Origin: Paraburkholderia sp. SOS3
Lineage (GTDB): Bacteria; Pseudomonadota; Gammaproteobacteria; Burkholderiales; Burkholderiaceae
NCBI RefSeq assembly: GCF_001922345.1
Contig: NZ_CP018811.1
Location: forward strand, 2,666,001 to 2,730,000
Length of the DNA: 64,000 nucleotides
Reading direction: 5' to 3'
Part shown: positions 56,236 through 64,000 of the stretch, in pieces
Layout: the number at the start of each line of letters is the position of its first letter
How positions within the stretch are numbered: the first letter of the stretch is position 1
Translations under genes and position numbers: made by a program
The notes under the pieces: generated by a model
The model's database searches: none
What the model saw: the letters and a program-made list of their open reading frames with translations, nothing else
Told to the model about the DNA's origin: nothing

Positions 56236-57674
56236 GGGGTGTTGGCTTGAAGCGTGTGAAGTTGAAATCGGCGGCCTATGCCGCGTGTGCTGCGCTTGGC
56301 GCATCGATCGCATTTGCGCCGCTCGGACCGCTGGTTCGCGCCGCGCGCGCCGACACGACGGTCACGACCGTCGCGGGAGGCCGTTACGGCAACGTCGCCG
56401 TGACCAAACCTGCCGGCGACATGCGCGGCTTTGTCGTGCTGTTTTCGGATGCGGGCGGCTGGACCGCGTCCGATCAGCAGACAGCCGATGCGCTTGCACA
56501 CGAGGGGGCGTTTGTCGTCGGCGTCGATACGGCGCGCTATGCAGCCAGACTCGCCGCGCAGAAACAGGAAAGTTGCCACAAGCTGTATAGCGACGCCGAG
56601 GAAATCGGACATCAGCTCGAGCGCCAGGTGCAATCGAGCCGCTATTTCTCGCCGATCATGGCAGGTACCGGCGAAGGCGCGCTGCTCGCCGAGCGCACGC
56701 TCGCGCAAGCTCCGGCCAATACGATTGCGGGTGCGGTTTCGCTCGATGCGGGCGGCGCGCTCGATCGGCGCTTTGCGCCGTGCCCCGCCGATCCGACTCT
56801 GAGTCGCGGCACGGGACTGCCTGGGTTTCTCGCGCAAGGCGTGACGGCCGCGGAGCCCGGCAACGCCGGTCGCAACGGCGCCGGCGCAGCGTCGGTTCCG
56901 GCTGCGGTTGCCGTTGCGCAGCCGAACAACGCGAAGTCCGTGCGCCGCACATTCGCGCCGAGCATCACGAAGGCCGCGCGCCTCACCGCGCTGGCCGAAC
57001 CGTATTTGCGCACCGACGACACGACGCACGAAGAAGATGTGTCGGACCTGCCGCTGATCGAACTGCCTGCCGCGCATCCTTCGGACATGCTCGCCGTCGT
57101 GATCTCGGGGGACGGCGGCTGGCGCGATCTCGACAAGACGATCGCCGAGTCGCTGCAACGGCAAGGCGTGTCGGTCGTCGGCTGGGATGCGCTGCGTTAT
57201 TTCTGGAGCGAAAAGACGCCCGCGCAGACGAGTCGCGATCTCGCCCGCGTGCTGAAGACTTACGGCGCACGCTGGCACGCAAGCCAGATTGCGCTTGTCG
57301 GTTATTCGTTCGGTGCGGATGTGATGCCGTTCGCGTACAACCGGTTACCCGACGCGCTGCGCGCCAAGGTGTCGTTCGTGTCGCTGCTCGGTTTTGCACC
57401 CGATGCCGATTTCCAGATTCGCGTGACCGGGTGGCTCGGCATGCCCGCTAGCGACAAGGCGCTGCCGGTCAAGCCCGAACTCGCGAAAATGCCGCCGGCG
57501 ATCATCGAGTGCGTGTATGGCGAGGGAGAGAAGGATACGTTGTGCCCGTTGCTATCGAAGACCGGCATCGAGCTCGTGCGTACCGAGGGTGATCATCATT
57601 TTGGCGGACACTATGATGAACTCGCGAAGCACATCGTGCAGAGCTGGAAGAAGCAGATCGCAGCGCGGCAGTAA
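56232..57674 (+). CDS. acvB: AcvB/VirJ-type periplasmic hydrolase
   Basis: A 480-residue exported protein with two related alpha/beta-hydrolase-like halves. The signal sequence is residues 1-41 (ending near ARA). The second half carries the nucleophile motif GYSFG with Ser359 and GDHHFGGHYDELAKHI with the likely catalytic His. In Agrobacterium AcvB hydrolyses lysyl-phosphatidylglycerol and is encoded with the mprF homologue lpiA. The 4-base ATGA overlap with mprF here strongly supports the same pairing: one enzyme makes the lipid, the other removes it. Confidence 0.92.
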   Translation: MRGVGLKRVKLKSAAYAACAALGASIAFAPLGPLVRAARADTTVTTVAGGRYGNVAVTKPAGDMRGFVVLFSDAGGWTASDQQTADALAHEGAFVVGVDTARYAARLAAQKQESCHKLYSDAEEIGHQLERQVQSSRYFSPIMAGTGEGALLAERTLAQAPANTIAGAVSLDAGGALDRRFAPCPADPTLSRGTGLPGFLAQGVTAAEPGNAGRNGAGAASVPAAVAVAQPNNAKSVRRTFAPSITKAARLTALAEPYLRTDDTTHEEDVSDLPLIELPAAHPSDMLAVVISGDGGWRDLDKTIAESLQRQGVSVVGWDALRYFWSEKTPAQTSRDLARVLKTYGARWHASQIALVGYSFGADVMPFAYNRLPDALRAKVSFVSLLGFAPDADFQIRVTGWLGMPASDKALPVKPELAKMPPAIIECVYGEGEKDTLCPLLSKTGIELVRTEGDHHFGGHYDELAKHIVQSWKKQIAARQ

Positions 57675-57760
57675 CGCTGCACGGTAGCCGCGCGCCCGTG
57701 GTGAAACGCGTGCGCTGCCCGGTGATCTGCCGGTAACTTGCCACTTGCCGCTGATTGGGC

Positions 57761-57783
57761 GCGCCCGAATTTACCTCGGGCGC
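57761..57783. terminator. hairpin between convergent acvB and purL
   Basis: 8-bp stem GCGCCCGA / TCGGGCGC with a 7-base loop, midway in the 123-bp gap between two convergent genes. No T-run, so only a tentative bidirectional terminator. Confidence 0.35.
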
Positions 57784-57797
57784 CCCCGTCACCCTGA

Positions 57798-60700
57798 TTA
57801 TCCGAGCCACTTCCGCGCGTTCTGAAACACGCGCATCCACGGGCTGCCGTCCGTCTTCGCCGCTGCCCATTGCGGCGGCGCCCAGCTCATCTGCACCGTC
57901 CGGTGCACGCGCTCCGTGTGCGGCATCAGCACCGTAAAGCGGCCGTCGGGCGTCGTCACCGAGGTAATGCCGTTCGGCGACCCATTCGGATTGAACGGAT
58001 ACCGCTCCGTCGCTTGACCGCGATGGTCGACGAAACGCATCGCAACTGCGACGCGCGACGCATCGCCTTGCTGCGAAAAGTCCGCGAACCCTTCGCCGTG
58101 CGCCACGGCCACCGGAATGCGCGAGCCTTCCATGCCGGCAAAGAAAATCGACGGCGACGCCTGCACTTCGACGAGCGACGTCCGCGCTTCGAATTTCTCC
58201 GACTTGTTGCGCGTAAACTTCGGCCACGCCTCGGCGCCGGGGATCATCGACGCCAGGCTGCTCATCATCTGGCAGCCGTTGCAGATGCCGAGCGCGAACG
58301 TGTCCTTGCGAGCGAAGAACGCGGCGAACATATCGGCCAGTTGCGCATTGAAGCGGATCGTCTTGGCCCAGCCCTCGCCTGCGCCGAGCACGTCGCCATA
58401 CGAGAAGCCGCCGCATGCGACGGCGCCCGCGAAGTCCGCGAGCGAGGCGCGCCCCGCGAGCAGATCGCTCATATGCACGTCGTACGCATCGAAGCCCGCG
58501 CGGTCGAACGCGTACGCGGTTTCGAGATGCGAGTTGACGCCCTGCTCGCGCAGAATCGCGACGCGCGGCCGCGCGTTTTTGCCGATGTTTGCCGCAATGA
58601 ACGGCGCGGCAACGTCTTCCGTATGGTCGAAGCTCAGTTGCGGCGCGAGGCCAGGATCGGCTGCGTCGAGCAACGCGTCGTACTCGGCGTCCGCGCATGC
58701 GGGGTTGTCGCGCAGCCGCGAGATGCGCCAGCTCACCTCGCTCCAGGCGCGCTGCAATTCGACGCGCGGCGCTTCGTAGATCTTCTTCGCGTCGCGATAG
58801 ATTTCGATCGCGTCGTTGGCGTTCGGCTTGCCGATCACATGCGCGCACGCGGACAGGCCAAATTCGCGCAGCGTCGCGAGCACCGCATCGCGCTCGCCGG
58901 CGCGCACCTGTACGACCGCGCCCAGTTCTTCGCTAAAGAGCGCGCGCAGCGTGCGGTCGTCGCGGCGGCCGCTCGTCTGCTTCGCCCAGTCTTTGGCGTC
59001 GCCATAGTCGAACTCGTGGTTTGGATCGAGCGTCAGCATATCGACGTTCAGCGACACGCCGACGTGTCCCGCAAACGCCATTTCGCAGACCGTCGCCCAC
59101 AGGCCGCCGTCCGAACGGTCGTGGTACGCAAGCAGCTTGCCCTCGCCATTGAGCGTCTGGATCGCTTCGAAGAAATGCTTGAGGTCTTCCGCGCTATCGA
59201 CGTCGGGCACCGTGTCGCCGACCTGCTGCGTGACCTGCGCGAGAATGCTGCCGCCCATGCGGTTCTTGCCGCGGCCGAGGTCGATCGCGATCAGCACGGT
59301 GTCGAGCGCCTGGCCCGCATCGTCGGTGCGGCGCAGTTGCGGCGTCAGATGCTTGCGCACGTCGTCGACGGGCGCAAACGCCGAGATGATCAGCGAGACG
59401 GGCGCGACGACTTCCTTGGCCACGCCGTTCCCGTTTCCGCTTTGTTCGACCCATTTCGTGCGCATCGACAGCGAATCCTTGCCGACCGGAATGCCGATGC
59501 CAAGCGCCGGGCACAGTTCCATGCCGATCGCCTTCACCGTGTCGTAGAGCGCCGCGTCTTCGCCGGGGCTGCCGCACGCAGCCATCCAGTTCGCCGAGAG
59601 CTTCAGCTTGTCGAGCGACGCGATCGGCGCCGACGCGATATTGGTTACCGCTTCGCCGACCGCCATGCGGCCCGACGCCGGCGCATCGATCACGGCAAGC
59701 GGCGTGCGCTCGGCCATCGTCATCGCTTCGCCGTGGAAGCCCGCGTAGTCCATCGTCGTGATCGCACAGTCGGCTACCGGCACCTGCCATGGGCCGACCA
59801 TCTGGTCGCGCACCGTCGCGCCGCCGACCGAGCGGTCGCCGATCGTGATCAGAAACGATTTGCTGCCGACCGTCGGATGACGCAGCACGCTCGTCGCAAC
59901 GTCGTTCAGCGACACATGCGTGAGGTCCACCGCCGGCAGCGCGACCGATTCGCGCCTGACGTCGCGATGCATACGCGGCGCCTTGCCGAGCAGCACTTCC
60001 ATCGGCATATCGACGGGCTCGTGCGTACTCGTTTCGCGCGGCTGCGCGTCTGCGTCGGTCAGCTTCAGCTGACGTTGCGCCGTCGCCGCGCCGACCACCG
60101 CGAACGGGCAACGCTCGCGCTCGCAGATCGCTTCGAACTTCGCGAGGTCCGCCGGCGCGATGGCGAGAACATAGCGTTCCTGCGCTTCGTTCGACCAGAT
60201 CTCGCGCGGCGACAAACCGCTCTCTTCGAGCGGCACCTTGCGCAGCTCGAAATGCGCGCCCTTGTTCGCGCCATCGACGAGTTCCGGGAACGCGTTCGAC
60301 AGGCCGCCCGCGCCGACGTCGTGAATGCTCAGAATCGGGTTGCGCTCGCCCATCTGCCAGCACGCGTTGATCACTTCCTGCGCGCGCCGTTCGATTTCGG
60401 GATTGCCGCGCTGGACCGAGTCGAAGTCGAGTTCCGCGGTGTTCGTGCCGGTCGCCATCGAGCTCGCGGCGCCGCCGCCCATGCCGATGCGCATGCCGGG
60501 GCCGCCCAGTTGAATCAGCAGCGATCCTTCGGGCAGGTCATGCTTGTGCGTGTGCGCATCGGAGATATTGCCGATGCCGCCCGCGATCATGATCGGCTTG
60601 TGATAACCGCGCACGCGTCCCGCGACGTTCTGCTCGTACGTGCGGAAGTAGCCGCCGAGATTCGGGCGGCCGAATTCGTTGTTGAACGCGGCGCCGCCAA

Positions 60701-61934
60701 GCGGCCCGTCGATCATGATCTGCAGCGGCGAGGCGATGCGGTCCGGACGCCCGTACGGGCCATGCGGGTCGGCGCCGTTGCGGTGATCGACCGGCTGCGT
60801 GGCGTCGCGATCGTTTTCCCATGGCTCGCGCGCATCGGGCAGTTCGAGACTGGACACCGTGAAGCCTGTGAGACCGGCCTTGGGCCGCGCGCCGCGGCCG
60901 GTCGCACCTTCGTCGCGAATCTCGCCGCCCGCGCCGGTCGCCGCCCCCGGGAACGGCGAGATCGCGGTCGGGTGGTTGTGCGTCTCGACCTTCATCAGCG
61001 TGTGCGTGAGCTCGACGTGACGGCCGTAGTGTTCGGCCAGCGCGCCGTCCTGCTGCGCGGGACGCGGGAACCAGCGCTCGGCCGGCGCGCCCTGCATGAT
61101 CGCCGAGTTGTCCGAATACGCGACGATCGTGCCCTGCGGATTGAGCTTTTCGGTATTGCGGATCATCGCGAACAGCGACATGTCCTGCGCTTGTCCGTCG
61201 ATCGTCCATTGCGCGTTGAAAATCTTGTGGCGGCAGTGCTCGCTGTTCGCCTGCGCGAACATCATCAGCTCGACGTCGGTCGGATTGCGCCCGAGCTTCG
61301 TGAAGGCGTCGACGAGATAGTCGATTTCGTCGTCGGCGAGCGCGAGGCCCAGTTCGGTATTCGCGCGTTCGAGCGCCTTGCGGCCCCCGCCCACCTCGCC
61401 GAGGATATCGACCGTCAGCAGCGGTTTGGCCGGCAGTTCGTCGAACAGATGCATCGCATGGTCGCGCGACGGCGCGACGCTCTCGGTCATGCGGTCGTGC
61501 AGCGCCGCGGCGACGGCCTCGCGCGCGCTGTCGGAGAGGCTTTTCCTGCCGCCGAGCAGCCCGCCTTTGAGCACCACCGTGTATTCGATGCCGCGCTCGA
61601 TGCGCCGCACCTGCGTGAGCCCGCAGTGGTGCGCGATATCGGTGGCCTTGCTCGCCCACGGCGACACGGTGCCGAAGCGCGGCACGACGAGGAAGGTTTC
61701 GACCGCGCCGGTGTCCTTGTGGCTGCCCGCTTCGAACGGATCGCCATAGTGCATCAGCGCGTCGATCTTCGCGCTGTCTTCGCCCGAAAGCGGCGTGTGC
61801 GCGTTGACGAAGTGCAGATACTGACCGCGCACGCCGACGATATGGGCGTCGATGCGCGTAAGCGTGTCGAGCAGACGGGTTTGACGGAAATCAGAGAGGG
61901 CCGAAGCGCCGGGAAAACACGAGAAGTGGGCCAT
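57798..61934 (-). CDS. purL: phosphoribosylformylglycinamidine synthase
   Basis: A 1378-residue single-chain PurL, the fourth step of purine synthesis (FGAR plus glutamine plus ATP to FGAM). The N-terminal domain starts [19 protein letters not shown]. The AIRS-like synthase domains include [20 protein letters not shown] and [16 protein letters not shown]. The C-terminal glutaminase has the nucleophile Cys1218 in [10 protein letters not shown] and the His region HGEGFADF. The ATG at 61934 gives the standard family start; upstream in-frame codons cross a repeat array and are not used. Confidence 0.97.
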   Translation of the reverse strand: MAHFSCFPGASALSDFRQTRLLDTLTRIDAHIVGVRGQYLHFVNAHTPLSGEDSAKIDALMHYGDPFEAGSHKDTGAVETFLVVPRFGTVSPWASKATDIAHHCGLTQVRRIERGIEYTVVLKGGLLGGRKSLSDSAREAVAAALHDRMTESVAPSRDHAMHLFDELPAKPLLTVDILGEVGGGRKALERANTELGLALADDEIDYLVDAFTKLGRNPTDVELMMFAQANSEHCRHKIFNAQWTIDGQAQDMSLFAMIRNTEKLNPQGTIVAYSDNSAIMQGAPAERWFPRPAQQDGALAEHYGRHVELTHTLMKVETHNHPTAISPFPGAATGAGGEIRDEGATGRGARPKAGLTGFTVSSLELPDAREPWENDRDATQPVDHRNGADPHGPYGRPDRIASPLQIMIDGPLGGAAFNNEFGRPNLGGYFRTYEQNVAGRVRGYHKPIMIAGGIGNISDAHTHKHDLPEGSLLIQLGGPGMRIGMGGGAASSMATGTNTAELDFDSVQRGNPEIERRAQEVINACWQMGERNPILSIHDVGAGGLSNAFPELVDGANKGAHFELRKVPLEESGLSPREIWSNEAQERYVLAIAPADLAKFEAICERERCPFAVVGAATAQRQLKLTDADAQPRETSTHEPVDMPMEVLLGKAPRMHRDVRRESVALPAVDLTHVSLNDVATSVLRHPTVGSKSFLITIGDRSVGGATVRDQMVGPWQVPVADCAITTMDYAGFHGEAMTMAERTPLAVIDAPASGRMAVGEAVTNIASAPIASLDKLKLSANWMAACGSPGEDAALYDTVKAIGMELCPALGIGIPVGKDSLSMRTKWVEQSGNGNGVAKEVVAPVSLIISAFAPVDDVRKHLTPQLRRTDDAGQALDTVLIAIDLGRGKNRMGGSILAQVTQQVGDTVPDVDSAEDLKHFFEAIQTLNGEGKLLAYHDRSDGGLWATVCEMAFAGHVGVSLNVDMLTLDPNHEFDYGDAKDWAKQTSGRRDDRTLRALFSEELGAVVQVRAGERDAVLATLREFGLSACAHVIGKPNANDAIEIYRDAKKIYEAPRVELQRAWSEVSWRISRLRDNPACADAEYDALLDAADPGLAPQLSFDHTEDVAAPFIAANIGKNARPRVAILREQGVNSHLETAYAFDRAGFDAYDVHMSDLLAGRASLADFAGAVACGGFSYGDVLGAGEGWAKTIRFNAQLADMFAAFFARKDTFALGICNGCQMMSSLASMIPGAEAWPKFTRNKSEKFEARTSLVEVQASPSIFFAGMEGSRIPVAVAHGEGFADFSQQGDASRVAVAMRFVDHRGQATERYPFNPNGSPNGITSVTTPDGRFTVLMPHTERVHRTVQMSWAPPQWAAAKTDGSPWMRVFQNARKWLG

Positions 61935-62391
61935 GGACTTGACGGTGCTTGACTGTACGCCGGGTGGCCCCTTGGGTTGCCGAGAAAGGTGCCGATCCGC
62001 GTTGGTACCTGTTGGTACCTTTGGTACCTGGTGATACCGGTGGTACCTGGTTGAACCTGGAGGTTTCCTGCGGGTTCCAGGTCGTTCCAGGTGCATACGC
62101 GGATCGCGCATCCGAGGCGCCCGTCGGGGCGAAGAGAAGTCCGAGATTATAACCCGGAAGCGCGCCTGAACCGGGCCTTCGCCGCAACCGGCCGGCTCGC
62201 CCGCCTACCCGTCATGCATCGCCGCGCTGCGCTGCTCGTGCGACCGCCCCGCATTGGCTGCTATCATGCGGCCTTTCATCAGACGGGCGCGGTACTGCAC
62301 ACCACTGCGGCAAACCAATGCGGCAAGCCACTGCGCAAGCCGCCGCGCCGCATCGGCCATCGGGGCTCCCGCCGGCAATACGAAACACAAT
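61935..62391. other. 457-bp divergent region between purL and the DadA-like gene
   Basis: Leader of purL (minus) and of the dehydrogenase gene (plus). It contains the GGTACC array described separately. No gene or riboswitch-like structure was recognised. Confidence 0.5.
62001..62050. repeat. phased GGTACC repeats in the purL leader
   Basis: The palindrome GGTACC occurs at 62004, 62014, 62023 and 62042, with a one-base variant GATACC at 62033, so units are spaced 9-10 bp. It is about 70-110 bases upstream of the purL start. Confidence 0.85.
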
Positions 62392-63693
62392 ATGGATGTC
62401 ATTGTCATCGGCGGCGGGATCGTGGGCGTCGCCACCGCCTATCAGTTGCGCGCGGCCGGTCACCGGGTCTGCGTGGTCGAGCGGCACGCGACCGTCGCGC
62501 AAGGCGCCACGTACGGCCACGGCGGCACCGTGCTGCCCACTTCGCTCGACGTCTGGTTCGGCCCCACCTTCATGCCGCACCGGCAGGCCGCGAAGAACGG
62601 GATCATCCGCAAAACCGGCTTTAACGGCGCGGCTCGCGACTTCGTCAAGCGCCTTGCCGCCTTGCAGACGCCCGACGCTTTCTCGCAGCAATACGCGCGG
62701 CTGCGGCCGCTGATCGAATCGGCCCGCGATGCGCTGGCCGATATCGAAGCGCGCTTCGGCCTCGATTTCGAGCAGTCGAACGGCCAGTTGTATCTCGTGC
62801 GCGCGCAGCAGGAGTGGGAGCAGATCAAGCCGGCGCTCGAATTGCTGCGCCAGTTCGAAGTGCCGCATCATGTGCTGACGCCGGGCGAATGCGTCGCGCT
62901 CGAGCATTCGGTGCCGGCCGATCCGCCGTTCGCGGGCGGCGTGCTGTTTCGCGACGAACGCACGGCGAACTGCCCGCTCTTCGCGAAGCTCGTCAAGCAG
63001 ACGCTCGATACGCAAGGCGGCGTGCAGTTCCAGTTCGGCCGCGAAGTCACCGCGATTCGTCTCGACAGCCAGCGCGCGGCGGTCGAACTGGCGCCGCGGC
63101 CGGGCGACCCCGTCAGTTCGCGCGAAGTCGACGTGATCGGCGCCGATGCGATCGTCGTCGCGGCCGGTGTCGGCAGCTTGCCGCTGCTCGATCGCGTGGG
63201 CCTGCAGTTGCCGCTGCACCCGTTGCGGCTGCACAACCTCGTCGCGCCGATCGCGCGCGAAGAATTCGCGCCCCATATGACGGTCATCGATGCGGTCAAG
63301 CGCATCACGATCACGCGCAGCAATCACCGGTTGCGCATTGCGGGCGGCGCGGTGCTGCAAAGCGCGCGCGACACCGACAAGCCGCTTGGCGAACCGCTGA
63401 CCAAAGAAGCACTCGCGCTGCTCGGCCAGGCGACCCACGACTGGGTGCCCGGCGCCGCGCGCATCTCGCAGGCGCTGCCGTGGGAAGGCATCAAGCTGCT
63501 GTCGCCCGACGGCTTGCCGGTGACCGGCAACGCGCTGCATCCGCGGCTTTTCGTCAATCTCGGCCATGGTCCGGTTGGCTGGGGGCTCGCGTGCGGGTCG
63601 GGCAAGCTGCTCGCGGACCTGATCTCGGGCCGTGCGTCCGATTTGCCGCAGGAGACCGTGGCAGCGCTCGCGCCGGAGCGGTTCAGGCACTGA
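62392..63693 (+). CDS. FAD-dependent D-amino acid dehydrogenase-like protein
   Basis: A 433-residue DAO-family flavoenzyme resembling DadA, which oxidises D-amino acids to keto acids. The dinucleotide loop IGGGIVG is at residues 6-12. Conserved elements include ATYGHGGTVLPTS, FGLDFEQSNGQLYLVR and the C-terminal NLGHGPVGWGLACGSGKLLADL. The exact substrate is uncertain because many paralogues exist. The ATG at 62392 is the conserved start; no strong ribosome site. It is divergent from purL. Confidence 0.88.
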   Translation: MDVIVIGGGIVGVATAYQLRAAGHRVCVVERHATVAQGATYGHGGTVLPTSLDVWFGPTFMPHRQAAKNGIIRKTGFNGAARDFVKRLAALQTPDAFSQQYARLRPLIESARDALADIEARFGLDFEQSNGQLYLVRAQQEWEQIKPALELLRQFEVPHHVLTPGECVALEHSVPADPPFAGGVLFRDERTANCPLFAKLVKQTLDTQGGVQFQFGREVTAIRLDSQRAAVELAPRPGDPVSSREVDVIGADAIVVAAGVGSLPLLDRVGLQLPLHPLRLHNLVAPIAREEFAPHMTVIDAVKRITITRSNHRLRIAGGAVLQSARDTDKPLGEPLTKEALALLGQATHDWVPGAARISQALPWEGIKLLSPDGLPVTGNALHPRLFVNLGHGPVGWGLACGSGKLLADLISGRASDLPQETVAALAPERFRH

Positions 63694-63894
63694 GCCGCGC
63701 TGGCCGCTGGTCGCTCGTCCCTGGTCGCCCGTCGGCGGTGGACGCCAGCGGGCTTCGCCGGTTGGACTCGCCCGCGCTGGTGGCACGGTTACGCACATTG
63801 CCACTAACATCGAGGTAATCGCGCCCGCGGCGCGGGTCTTTCGGCGTGCCGCGGTCTGCGCCTCCTCCACCCGTACGCGCTTCCGAACGCCGCC

Positions 63895-64000
63895 ATGACC
63901 GCTGCCAAGTCCTCCGCGTCCTCGTCTGCCGCTTCTGCGTCGTCATCCGCGCAGTCCGCCGCGGCCGCGCCGATGCTCGTCAATCCGCATGACCGGCCGC
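63895..64000 (+). CDS. start of an unidentified gene, truncated by the window edge
   Basis: Open from an ATG at 63895 to the end of the window, 35 residues. The first 25 are almost only Ser and Ala, followed by PMLVNPHDRP, which looks like the beginning of a folded domain. Too short to identify. The start is uncertain; the internal ATG in PMLVNP is an alternative. Confidence 0.4.
   Translation, partial: MTAAKSSASSSAASASSSAQSAAAAPMLVNPHDRP

Noticed and set aside
57870..61952. 1360-codon open frame on the plus strand opposite purL
   Set aside because: Antisense shadow of purL with Arg/Asp/His-rich nonsense composition.
1..64000. tRNA, rRNA and riboswitches
   Set aside because: Intergenic regions were read for cloverleaf-like or conserved leader sequences and none was recognised; a covariance-model search (tRNAscan, Rfam) would decide.

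Overview
This is a high-GC, densely coded chromosomal window. Its gene content points to a betaproteobacterium of the Burkholderiaceae (Burkholderia, Paraburkholderia, Trinickia or a near relative). The evidence is a complete cepacian-type exopolysaccharide locus (bceA-bceK) next to core genes such as purL, tmk-holB-tatD, mltG, otsA and mprF-acvB. The species cannot be fixed from sequence alone. I saw no rRNA, tRNA, CRISPR array, intact insertion sequence or phage.

Layout. 1-2375: the 3' part of a large toxin-like protein with a C-terminal ADP-ribosyltransferase signature. 2384-18005: the bce locus. bceB-bceK run leftward (initiating transferase, UDP-glucose dehydrogenase, tyrosine phosphatase, outer-membrane export lipoprotein, tyrosine kinase/copolymerase, GT2, GT4, polymerase, two GT4 enzymes). 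bceA (GDP-mannose supply) is divergent across an AT-rich 538-bp region. 18259-19875: a protein joining an IS5-type transposase helix-turn-helix domain to an unrelated C-terminal domain, with no catalytic domain. 19876-23548: a 1-kb gene-poor stretch, then small exported or hypothetical proteins (PsiF-like, two-TM protein, SYLF lipoprotein, Ser/Thr/Gln-rich orphan).

23629-30944: a GT4 enzyme, a RecF/SMC-like ATPase, otsA, an MscS channel, an orphan Rap1a-type protein and an ankyrin protein. Trehalose synthesis and an MscS channel together suggest an osmotic-stress theme (inference). 31020-36773: housekeeping genes mltG-tmk-holB-tatD on the minus strand; ygfZ and an NRDE protein on the plus strand. 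36840-40664: a lipase-like hydrolase carrying an 11-copy 9-bp minisatellite, a short-chain dehydrogenase, and a protein resembling CNF1/BLF1 deamidase toxins in which the expected catalytic Cys is Ser. 40966-49031: small alpha/beta-barrel proteins, a lipoprotein, a drug/metabolite transporter, nicotinamidase and a fatty-acid oxidation pair. 49246-53254: selO, msrB, yciB, a bolA-like gene and a parvulin. 53620-57674: mprF-acvB. 57798-61934: purL. 62392-63693: a DadA-like dehydrogenase, then the start of a further gene at the right edge.

The points most worth following up are the two toxin-like proteins (ADP-ribosyltransferase-like and CNF-like), the transposase-derived fusion beside the bce locus, the repeat-bearing genes and leaders, and a hairpin plus T-tract inside the bce operon between bceC and bceD.
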